Source: an uncultured beta proteobacterium (GTDB lineage Bacteria; Pseudomonadota; Gammaproteobacteria; Burkholderiales; Rhodocyclaceae). Taken from it: 64,000 nucleotides of DNA. The notes below the pieces were generated by a model. The model did not search any database. It had not been told where the DNA came from and was given only the letters and a program-made list of their open reading frames with translations. How positions within the stretch are numbered: position 1 is the first letter of the stretch; every line of letters begins with the position of its first letter. A program made the position numbers and the translations under genes. Of the stretch, positions 55,925 to 64,000 are shown one piece after another. Location of the stretch: contig CAINHS010000051.1 of NCBI GenBank assembly GCA_903848955.1, positions 1 to 64,000 of the forward strand, given 5' to 3'.

Positions 55925-57486
55925 ACCAGACCCTCTGCGGCTACACGGAAATGGGCGCCCGGTGCGTCGTCCAGCAGTTCGAGGCGGGCGCCACTAGCCT
56001 CGCACAGTTCCCGCGCAATGTAGAGTCCGAGCCCGGTACCCGCGCCGTGTGTCGTAAAAAATGGCTCGAACACCTGATTGCGCTGCGCTTCATCGACACC
56101 CGGGCCATCGTCGATGACATGCAGTTCGACGCGGTTCGCGGTAGCCCCCGCCCTCGCCTCCAGACGCACGGCGCCGTCTGCCGCGCTGGCATGGCGCAAG
56201 GCATTCCCCAGCAGGTTCCACAACACGCGATAGAGGTGGCCGCGGTCGAAACGCAGTTCGACATCGCCCTCGCCGACATATACCCGCCTGCGCGCCGATT
56301 CGTCGTGCAACACCAGCTCTTCCAGGAAGCCGGAGAGAAAGGCTTGCCAGCGCAGTGTTTCCGGTTGCGCACGGTCGCGGCGGCCGAGTTCCAGCACATC
56401 GGTGACTAGCCGATTTAGGCGGAGGGTGTTGTCATGAATGATGCGGGCGAGCCGCTGCCGCAGCGGATCGGTATCTTCCTCGGCCAGCAGTTCCGCGGCG
56501 TGGCTGATGGCGGCCAATGGATTGCGGATTTCATGCGCCATGTTGGCGGTGAGCCGTCCCAGCGCGGCGAGCTTTATCTGCTGTGCCTGGGACTGCACCC
56601 GTTCCATGTCCTCCAGGTAGATCAGCGCATGCCCCCCGGATTCGGCGGCGGGCAGATAGCGAACGCGCAACAGGCGGCCGCTTTTCTGCGGCAGCATCTC
56701 CACCATTTCGATGGACTGCGTGCTCCACGCCGCGCGGCGATCAGCCAGTCCGGCGGAAAGCGCCGCCAGTTCGGCGCCGTCGGCGGCCCGCACATCGAGC
56801 AATACTTCGGCGCGCGGGTTGAGCAGCCGTACCCGCCCGTCGCCATCGACCACCAGTACGCCGTCATCCATATCGCGGATGATCCGCTCGCTGATCCGCA
56901 ACTGGTCATTGAGTTCCCGCCCCCGCTGCCTGGCCAGCGTTTCGTTGGAGACCACCCGCTGCGCCAGCAGCCGGGCCACTATCGCCGTGCCGAAAAAGGC
57001 GATGCTGATGATCCCGGTACGGACGAAGTCGGCGGGGTCGGCTTCCCGGGTCAGGGCACGCCAGCTTTCTTCCAGCAGCATCGCCACCGAGGCCAGCGCT
57101 GCGTAAAACAATGTCATCCGCCCCTGCCCGACCAGAGCGGCACCGGCAACTACCACCAGCAGCAGGATGGCAATTCCACTCTTCTGTCCGCCGCTGGCGA
57201 ACATCATCAGGGTCAGGGCTGCAATGTCGGCAGCCACCTGCACGGAAAGCTGCAGGCTGAAGCGGCGCGGCCTGCGCAGCAACGCAACAAGAAACGCCAC
57301 CGCCAACAGGACATAGACTGCGGCGACACGGTCAAACAGTCCGGGGTCCTGCGTGCCGAGGCTCACCGTATCGCCGAAAACCAGCGCCGCTACCAGAAAC
57401 ATCAGAGCGATCGACAAGCGGTAAATCGAGAAGAAGCGCAGCGAGCGCCAGAAGGATTCGATTGCGTCGGCTTCCTGCGGCGCCAT
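55915..57486 (-). CDS. pilS: Sensor histidine kinase, PilS-like
   Basis: Six TM N-terminus; LTANMAHEIRNPLAAISHAAELL; GAGTGLGLYIARELCEASGARLEL; paired with pilR. Confidence 0.93.
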   Translation of the reverse strand: MAPQEADAIESFWRSLRFFSIYRLSIALMFLVAALVFGDTVSLGTQDPGLFDRVAAVYVLLAVAFLVALLRRPRRFSLQLSVQVAADIAALTLMMFASGGQKSGIAILLLVVVAGAALVGQGRMTLFYAALASVAMLLEESWRALTREADPADFVRTGIISIAFFGTAIVARLLAQRVVSNETLARQRGRELNDQLRISERIIRDMDDGVLVVDGDGRVRLLNPRAEVLLDVRAADGAELAALSAGLADRRAAWSTQSIEMVEMLPQKSGRLLRVRYLPAAESGGHALIYLEDMERVQSQAQQIKLAALGRLTANMAHEIRNPLAAISHAAELLAEEDTDPLRQRLARIIHDNTLRLNRLVTDVLELGRRDRAQPETLRWQAFLSGFLEELVLHDESARRRVYVGEGDVELRFDRGHLYRVLWNLLGNALRHASAADGAVRLEARAGATANRVELHVIDDGPGVDEAQRNQVFEPFFTTHGAGTGLGLYIARELCEASGARLELLDDAPGAHFRVAAEGLVCR

Positions 57487-57497
57487 CGTCTGCACGC

Positions 57498-57725
57498 TCA
57501 AGAACGGACTCCCAGCCTGCGGTGATCTTCGCTGCAGTAGTCCCGCCCGCCTTCGCTCAAGGACTCGTCGCGGGGGAAATTCACCCCGCAATGCGCGCAT
57601 CGCGCCATCGCTGCCGGCGCGTGCTCTGCGGCAGGCGGCCGGCTGCGTCGCTTTGATGCCCGCACCAGAGCATAGACTGCGGCGAGCACGACAATGAAGA
57701 GGAAAAATTTCGCCACGACTGTCAA
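57498..57725 (-). CDS. Small PP0621-like membrane protein with zinc-ribbon-like motif
   Basis: TM helix then [29 protein letters not shown]. Confidence 0.8.
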   Translation of the reverse strand: MTVVAKFFLFIVVLAAVYALVRASKRRSRPPAAEHAPAAMARCAHCGVNFPRDESLSEGGRDYCSEDHRRLGVRS

Positions 57726-57740
57726 CCTCCCGCAGCAGGT

Positions 57741-57817
<77 letters not shown>

Positions 57818-57903
57818 ACGGCAAGTTGGTGGCAAGGAGAATCGTTGCGGGAACGGGCCCGGAAATTCAGCCCGAGAGATACTCCTTGCATACATCGCGG
57901 CAG

Positions 57904-58881
57904 TCAAAAACTTCTTTGCACCGCAAAGTCGGCCAATTGTAGCAGCGTTTCCCTGAACTTTGAATTCGCCAGTGGCGCCAGAGCCGCCTTGGCCATCTCC
58001 GCTTCGTCGACGCCATGCCGGCGCGCGGCATCAAGAGCCCCGCTGGACCGCACCGCCGCAAGAACTTCGGCGAAGCTGCCACTGTCGGCGTTTTCGATCG
58101 CGGCGCGCACCAAAGCCGCCTGCTGCGGGCTGCCGTGCTGAATGACGTGGATCAGCGGCAGGGTCGGCTTGCCTTCGGCCAGGTCGTCGCCGAGATGCTT
58201 GCCGGTTTCGGCCTCCTGCCCCGAGTAATCGAGCACATCGTCAATCAACTGGAATGCCGTGCCGATGTGCGTGCCGTAGGCCGCCATCGCTTCCTCGATC
58301 TCCGGGCTCGCCGCGCCGAGGATGGCACCGAGCCGCCCCGCGGCTTCAAACAGTTTGGCAGTCTTGTAGCGGATCACCCGCAGATAGTCCGCCACCTCGA
58401 CGTCGGCGTTGCGACAGTTCATCAACTGCAGGACTTCTCCCTCGGCGATTATGTTGGTCGCATCCGCCAGCACCTGCATCACGCGCATGCTGCCGACCCC
58501 GACCATGATCTGGAAAGCCCGCGAATACAGGAAATCGCCGACCAGTACGCTGGCCGGGTTGCCGAACACCGCGTTGGCGGTATCGCGTCCGCGACGCAAG
58601 GACGACTCATCGACGACATCGTCGTGCAGCAACGTGGCGGTATGAATGAACTCGACCACGGCAGCCAACTCGTGATGGCGGGTTCCCGAATAACCACAGG
58701 CACCGGCGGAAAGCAGCACCAGCGCCGGGCGCATGCGCTTGCCTCCGGCCGAGATGATGTATTCGGCGACCTGGCGAACCAGCACCACTTCGGAATGCAG
58801 TCGCTGCCGGACGACGGCGTCAACCGCGCGCATGTCGGCGTCAATGGGGGCATACAGACTGGCGAAATCCACGGCAACCAT
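57904..58881 (-). CDS. ispB: Octaprenyl diphosphate synthase-like polyprenyl synthetase
   Basis: GGKRMRPALVLLSAGACGY, LLHDDVVDESSLRRG, FQLIDDVLDYSGQ. Confidence 0.95.
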   Translation of the reverse strand: MVAVDFASLYAPIDADMRAVDAVVRQRLHSEVVLVRQVAEYIISAGGKRMRPALVLLSAGACGYSGTRHHELAAVVEFIHTATLLHDDVVDESSLRRGRDTANAVFGNPASVLVGDFLYSRAFQIMVGVGSMRVMQVLADATNIIAEGEVLQLMNCRNADVEVADYLRVIRYKTAKLFEAAGRLGAILGAASPEIEEAMAAYGTHIGTAFQLIDDVLDYSGQEAETGKHLGDDLAEGKPTLPLIHVIQHGSPQQAALVRAAIENADSGSFAEVLAAVRSSGALDAARRHGVDEAEMAKAALAPLANSKFRETLLQLADFAVQRSF

Positions 58882-58948
58882 AGCCTTGTATAAGCAAAGC
58901 CGCGATGCTATCAGAGGACGGTATGTTGCCGCCGCCCGCGCCAGGCAT

Positions 58949-59740
58949 TTATTGCGGCCGGCCCTCCTCCGCAATCTGCCCTCTGGTTCTGAGCAGTGCC
59001 TTGAGCTGCGGCCATTGCCGGCGACTGACCGGCAATCGTTCCGCAGTTCCGTCCAGAATCACCTGCCAGTGCGCCTCTGCATCGCCTGCGTCGGCGGCGC
59101 GCTCCACTCCCGTCACGGCGCCGCGGGCAACGAGGCAGTTGCGGTGAATGCGCAGGAAGCACTCGCTGAATTCGGCCTCAAGCTGCACCAGCGATTCCTC
59201 GAGAAGATACTCGCGCTCTGCGGTGCGCGCGGTGACATATTTTTGTTCCGCCTTGAGATACAGGATTTCCGCCACCGGCACCAGCAGGATGCGGCCGCGC
59301 TCCAGGCAGGACAGGTTTTGCCGGATAGTCAGCGCCGATTTTTCGAGACGGACCGCTTCATCGGCGCGCCGCCTGGCTTTGCGCAAGGCATCTGCCAGAC
59401 GCGCAGCGCGCACCGGCTTGACCAGATAGTCGAGTGCCGCCAATTCAAAAGCCTGCACCGCATATTGATCAAAGGCGGTGACAAATATGACGACTGGAGC
59501 GCCCGGCAGTCGTGCCAGATGGCGGGCCAGTTCGACACCGTCCATGCCCGGCATTCGAATGTCGATCAACGCAACGTCAAGCACGGTGGCTTGCGCCCGT
59601 TCCAGCGCCGCAAAACCGTCAGCCGCCTCGGCCGCAACAATGCTGGGGACTTCGGCGGCGATGTCGCCGAGCACGTCGCGCAGGCGGGCGCGCGCCGGAG
59701 CCTCGTCATCGACCAGCAGGATGCGCAGCACATCGCTCAT
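58949..59740 (-). CDS. LytTR-family response regulator (AlgR-like)
   Basis: ILLVDDEAPARARL; LytTR domain YVTARTAEREYLLEESLVQLEAEFSECFLRIHRNCLVARGAV. Confidence 0.93.
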   Translation of the reverse strand: MSDVLRILLVDDEAPARARLRDVLGDIAAEVPSIVAAEAADGFAALERAQATVLDVALIDIRMPGMDGVELARHLARLPGAPVVIFVTAFDQYAVQAFELAALDYLVKPVRAARLADALRKARRRADEAVRLEKSALTIRQNLSCLERGRILLVPVAEILYLKAEQKYVTARTAEREYLLEESLVQLEAEFSECFLRIHRNCLVARGAVTGVERAADAGDAEAHWQVILDGTAERLPVSRRQWPQLKALLRTRGQIAEEGRPQ

Positions 59741-60825
59741 CTTTCCGTCACCGGGCGATAGGGAAACTCGATGGAAACATGAAAGCGGCCGGCGCAAATC
59801 TGCGTGGTCAAGGTTGCCTCGAGATCGAAAAACAGCATCAGGCGCTCGCGGATATTTGTCAGAGCCATCTGATTGCCGTGGCTATGCCTGTCGGCGGCGG
59901 CCATCGGGTTGGAAAGTTCCACCCGCAGCCGGGAATCCTTGCGCTCGAAACGGATGGTGATTTCACCGGGCTCGGTCGCCGGTTCGATGCCGTGATAGAC
60001 GGCGTTTTCCAGCAGGGGTTGCAGCATCAGGGGCGGCACCAGCGGATCCGGCGGGCAGGCCGCCATGTCCCACACCACGCGTACGCGCTCGCCCAGTCGC
60101 AGACGTTCGAGATTGATGTACTGCCGCGCCACCAGAATTTCCTCCGACAGCGGAACCAGATCCGCATTCTCGCGCATCAGCACGCGAAACAGGTCTGCCA
60201 GTTCCTCCAGTGCCGTCTCTGCCCGATGCGGATCGGAACGCATCACGCCCAGCACGGCGTTCAGGGCATTGAACAGGAAATGCGGCCGGATGCGCGCCGT
60301 CAGTGCCAGCAAACGCGCCTCCGCCAGAGCGGGTGAGCGCGCCCGTGCGCTCATCCCGAACCATGCCAGCAACAAGGCGACAGCAATCACCACCCATAGT
60401 GAAATTCGACTGAATCCCGCCGCGTCCGGCTCTATCAGATGCATCGCCGCAAAAAAACTGCGCACGGCCGCCGTTACCAGCAGTGTCAGGAGGACCACCA
60501 GCACGGCACCCAGCCAGCGCGGCAGGCGCGCCAGCCAGGTGCTGGCCAGACTCAGAAAGGCCAGGCTGACCAGCGTCACCGGCTCTATGACAGCAGCAAG
60601 TTCAACGAATTCGGCGAAGAACAATCGCCACTGGTGATTGGCCGCCAGCGTGCCAAGCAAGGCACCCAAATTCACGATGACCAACACCCGCAACCAGACA
60701 TCAGGTTTGCGCAAGTCCGGCGGGCCGGCGAGCGGCGGGTTTTCCTTTATACTTCGCACTTGATTCAATTGCCCGTCACCTTTGATTTTCCAGTGTTTTT
60801 TATTGTACACATTGCCTGCTGACAT
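59737..60825 (-). CDS. Sensor histidine kinase, LytS/AlgZ-like
   Basis: [57 protein letters not shown]; overlaps the response regulator start. Confidence 0.93.
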   Translation of the reverse strand: MSAGNVYNKKHWKIKGDGQLNQVRSIKENPPLAGPPDLRKPDVWLRVLVIVNLGALLGTLAANHQWRLFFAEFVELAAVIEPVTLVSLAFLSLASTWLARLPRWLGAVLVVLLTLLVTAAVRSFFAAMHLIEPDAAGFSRISLWVVIAVALLLAWFGMSARARSPALAEARLLALTARIRPHFLFNALNAVLGVMRSDPHRAETALEELADLFRVLMRENADLVPLSEEILVARQYINLERLRLGERVRVVWDMAACPPDPLVPPLMLQPLLENAVYHGIEPATEPGEITIRFERKDSRLRVELSNPMAAADRHSHGNQMALTNIRERLMLFFDLEATLTTQICAGRFHVSIEFPYRPVTER

Positions 60826-60837
60826 GGCAGCCCGATT

Positions 60838-62241
60838 ATGACAGAACCGCAACATCCGGCCTCTCCGGAAATCCAGACAGCGTGGTCCGGCCGCTTTTCC
60901 GAGCCTGTTTCCGATCTCGTCAAGCGTTACACCGCTTCGGTGTTTTTTGACCGGCGCATGTGGCGTCAGGACATCCGCGCTTCGCTGGCGCATGCGCGAA
61001 TGCTGGCGCGCCAGGGAATAATCGCCGCCGCAGATCTGGCGGCCATCGAGCAGGGTATGGCCAGCATCACCAGCGAGATCGAAGCCGGCAGCTTCAACTG
61101 GAATCTTGACGACGAGGATGTGCATCTCAACATCGAGAAGCGTCTCACGGCTCTGGTTGGCGATGCCGGCAAGCGCCTGCACACGGGCCGCTCGCGCAAC
61201 GACCAGGTGGCCACCGACATCCGGCTCTGGCTGCGCGATGCCATAGACGACATCGACGGCCTGCTGCGCAACTTCCAGAAGGCCCTGCTTGACGCTGCTG
61301 ACGCCCACGTCAATACGCCGCTGCCCGGCTTCACGCATTTGCAGGTGGCACAACCGGTGACCTTCGGCCACCACCTGTTGGCCTATTTCGAGATGCTGCG
61401 CCGCGACCGCGAGCGCTTTGCCGACTGCCGCCGCCGCGTCAACCGGCTGCCGCTGGGCGCGGCTGCCCTGGCCGGCACCACCTTCCCGATCGACCGCGAG
61501 GCGGTGGCGCGCGAACTCGGCTTCGATGACATCTGCGAGAACTCGCTGGACGCCGTTTCCGATCGCGATTTCGCCATCGAATTCTGCGCCGCTGCGTCAT
61601 TGGTGATGACCCATGTCTCGCGCTTCGCCGAAGAACTGATTCTGTGGATGAGTCCGCGCATGGGCTTCATCGATCTCGCCGACCGCTTTTGCACCGGCTC
61701 GTCGATCATGCCGCAGAAGAAAAATCCGGATGTGCCGGAACTGGCGCGGGGCAAGACCGGACGCGTGTTCGGTCACCTGATGGGCCTGCTCACCCTCATG
61801 AAGGGCCAGCCGCTGGCCTACAACAAGGACAACCAGGAAGACAAGGAACCCCTGTTCGACACAGCCGACACGCTGATCGACACACTGCGCATTTTCGCCG
61901 ATCTGGTGCCGGGGATCCGGGTCAAGCCGGAAGCCATGACCGCCGCATTGCGTCAGGGTTACGCCACCGCCACCGATCTCGCCGATTACCTGGTGAAGAA
62001 GGGGCTGCCTTTCCGCGACGCGCATGAAGCGGTCGCCCGCGCCGTGCGCGCCTGCGAGGCACGGTCTTGTGACTTGCCGGATCTGACGCTCGAGGAGTTG
62101 CGCTCCTTCTCGCCGCTGGTGGACGCTGACGCTTTCGCGGCATTGACCGTGGCCGGTTCGCTGGCCGCCCGCGACCACCTCGGCGGCACCGCGCCGTCTC
62201 AGGTAAGCGCCGCAATTGCACGTTCCCGCGCACGACTCTGA
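60838..62241 (+). CDS. argH: Argininosuccinate lyase
   Basis: [63 protein letters not shown]. Confidence 0.98.
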   Translation: MTEPQHPASPEIQTAWSGRFSEPVSDLVKRYTASVFFDRRMWRQDIRASLAHARMLARQGIIAAADLAAIEQGMASITSEIEAGSFNWNLDDEDVHLNIEKRLTALVGDAGKRLHTGRSRNDQVATDIRLWLRDAIDDIDGLLRNFQKALLDAADAHVNTPLPGFTHLQVAQPVTFGHHLLAYFEMLRRDRERFADCRRRVNRLPLGAAALAGTTFPIDREAVARELGFDDICENSLDAVSDRDFAIEFCAAASLVMTHVSRFAEELILWMSPRMGFIDLADRFCTGSSIMPQKKNPDVPELARGKTGRVFGHLMGLLTLMKGQPLAYNKDNQEDKEPLFDTADTLIDTLRIFADLVPGIRVKPEAMTAALRQGYATATDLADYLVKKGLPFRDAHEAVARAVRACEARSCDLPDLTLEELRSFSPLVDADAFAALTVAGSLAARDHLGGTAPSQVSAAIARSRARL

Positions 62242-62245
62242 CCGC

Positions 62246-63565
62246 ATGTCGATGCCAATTCCGGAGCGGATCGGCAAGTACCATATTCGAAAGAAGCTCG
62301 GCGAGGGCGCCACCGCCAGCGTCTACCTTGGCTTCGATCCTTTTGCCGAACGGGAAGTTGCGGTCAAGGTCATCTTCCCCGAGGTGCTGCGCGACAAGCA
62401 ACGCGGCCGGCTTTATCGTCATCTGCTGATGACCGAGGCTTCGCTGGCGGGAAAACTCATGCATCCGCACATCGTGCAGATTTTCGATGCGGTCCTGGCT
62501 GAAGACCAAAGCTACATTGTGATGGAGTACGTGCCGGGCGGCACGCTGGAACCCTTTTGCACCCCGAGCACGCTGTTGCCTGTAGACCGCCTGGTAGAGA
62601 TGATTTTCAAATGCACCCGGGCCCTCGACTACGCCTTTCGCGCCGGCATTATCCATCGCGATATCAAGCCGGCCAACATCCTTCTGGCAAACGCCGCCGA
62701 CAGCATCGAGCGGGACAGCGGCGACATCAAGATCTCCGACTTCGGCGCCGCCATCCTGAGCAGCGGCGACCAGTCACGCACCCAGGTCTCGGGCGTCGGC
62801 TCGCCGGCCTACATGTCGCCGCAACAAGTGCGCGACATTACGCTCAATCACCAGACCGACATCTATTCTCTGGGTGTGGTGATGTACCAGTTGCTCACCG
62901 GGCGCTTGCCGTTCCACTCCACTTCCAACTACGGCATGATTTATCAGATCTGCAATGGCGATCCGCCGCCGCCTTCGACCTTGCGTGCCGACATGCCGCC
63001 CGGTCTCGACGCGGTGGTCGCCCGCGCCATGGAAAAGGAAATCGAGGAGCGCTATCAGACGTGGGAGGAGTTTTCCCACGATCTCGCCCAGTCCTTCCGC
63101 AACAGACAGATTTCGACGCAGCGCATGGCATTCCCGGACAGCGAGAAATTCGAGGCCCTGCGCTCCCTGCGTTTCTTCGCCGGGTTTTCCGATGTCGAAC
63201 TTTGGGAAGTGGTGCGCTTCTCGCGCTGGAAGGAGGTGGCGGCAAGCACCGCGATCATGAGCGATGGCGAGCGCGGCGATTTTTTTGCTTTCCTGCTTGA
63301 CGGCGAACTGGCGGTTTCAAAGGACGGCCATTGCCTCGGGGTTCTGGCGGCAGGTGAATGTTTTGGTGAAATGGCGATCATCCGGCGCGGCGGACACGTC
63401 CGTGGTGCCGACGTGATCGCGCTGACTGCAACCCGCGTTGTGGCCATTTCGGCGCAAGCGCTGCAGCATGCGTCGGAGGTCTGCCGGATGCACTTTTATC
63501 AGGGCTTTCTCGACGTCATTGCCGGTCGTCTGGCGGATGCCAATACCCGGCTGGCATCGCTTTGA
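62246..63565 (+). CDS. Ser/Thr protein kinase with C-terminal cyclic-nucleotide-binding domain
   Basis: LGEGATASVYLG, VAVKV, IIHRDIKPANILL, ISDFGAA; C-terminal FFAFLLDGELAVSKDGHCLGVLAAGECFGEMAIIRRG. Confidence 0.94.
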   Translation: MSMPIPERIGKYHIRKKLGEGATASVYLGFDPFAEREVAVKVIFPEVLRDKQRGRLYRHLLMTEASLAGKLMHPHIVQIFDAVLAEDQSYIVMEYVPGGTLEPFCTPSTLLPVDRLVEMIFKCTRALDYAFRAGIIHRDIKPANILLANAADSIERDSGDIKISDFGAAILSSGDQSRTQVSGVGSPAYMSPQQVRDITLNHQTDIYSLGVVMYQLLTGRLPFHSTSNYGMIYQICNGDPPPPSTLRADMPPGLDAVVARAMEKEIEERYQTWEEFSHDLAQSFRNRQISTQRMAFPDSEKFEALRSLRFFAGFSDVELWEVVRFSRWKEVAASTAIMSDGERGDFFAFLLDGELAVSKDGHCLGVLAAGECFGEMAIIRRGGHVRGADVIALTATRVVAISAQALQHASEVCRMHFYQGFLDVIAGRLADANTRLASL

Positions 63566-64000
63566 CAGGCGGGTTCGGCGACGGCCTGGATGCAATTGCG
63601 GCGGCGATTGCCGGGCGCACAGCAACCCCCTTCACCACGTCTTCGGTCAGACCCGTCAGCGGCGGATCGATTCATCGGGCCTGGCACATTGCCGACGGCG
63701 CCCGCAGCTATTTCGTCAAGACCAATGGCATTGCCGCGGCGCCGATGTTCGCTGCGGAGGCGCAAGGACTGCAGGCACTGGCGGCAACCGGGGGCGTGCG
63801 GACGCCGGCTGTGGTCGCGCTGGGCCGGACCGCAACGCAGGCCTTTCTTGTCCTCGAGCATCTTGATCTGACGACACTTGAAGCGGACGCCGGCGCCCGC
63901 CTCGGCGCCGCGCTGGCACTGCTGCATCGCGTCAGCGGCGAGTCTTTCGGCTGGCCCGACGACAACTTCATCGGCGCCACACCGCAGTGCAATGCACCGC
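63562..64000 (+). CDS. Fructosamine kinase family protein, truncated by window end
   Basis: Open frame from TTG 63562: RPVSGGSIHRAWHIADGARSYFVKTN...MFAAEAQGLQALAATGGVRTPAVVALG. Confidence 0.8.
   Translation, partial: MTGGFGDGLDAIAAAIAGRTATPFTTSSVRPVSGGSIHRAWHIADGARSYFVKTNGIAAAPMFAAEAQGLQALAATGGVRTPAVVALGRTATQAFLVLEHLDLTTLEADAGARLGAALALLHRVSGESFGWPDDNFIGATPQCNAP

Noticed and set aside
54488-56023. 511-aa plus-strand ORF
   Set aside because: Antisense to pilR; no domain signal.

Overview
GC-rich, densely coding chromosomal window, most like a betaproteobacterium of the Rhodocyclales type (inferred from gene content only). Main blocks, left to right: (1) a cluster of REP-like hairpins, then cytochrome b561 and two YceI genes; (2) a minus-strand locus with a decaheme c-type cytochrome, an MtrB/PioB-type outer-membrane barrel and three diheme cytochromes c, divergent from an OmpR-type two-component system, and followed by an unusual HTH-[2Fe-2S]-flavodoxin-reductase-like fusion and an S24 peptidase lacking an HTH; (3) a hyfBCEFGI-like membrane complex whose large subunit lacks the NiFe-binding cysteines (Ehr-like), downstream of and co-directional with a SulP transporter; (4) a four-gene 2-oxoacid:acceptor oxidoreductase locus with a GltD-like/ferredoxin fusion, plus iorAB; (5) a Slam-like TPR/beta-barrel gene paired with a FecR-domain secreted protein; (6) a heme-biosynthesis cluster (hemF, hemY, hemX, hemD, hemC); (7) hctB-like histone, ampD, pilRS, tRNA-Pro, ispB, an AlgZR-like pair, argH, and a Ser/Thr kinase with a cyclic-nucleotide-binding domain. 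The least expected observations are a tandem pair of NrdR-box-like palindromes between ampD and the histone gene with no ribonucleotide reductase gene beside them, the cofactor-less hydrogenase-like complex linked to SulP, and the Slam-like/FecR pair. No CRISPR array, rRNA, transposase or prophage was seen. All family calls come from reading motifs by eye and from memory; no database search was run.
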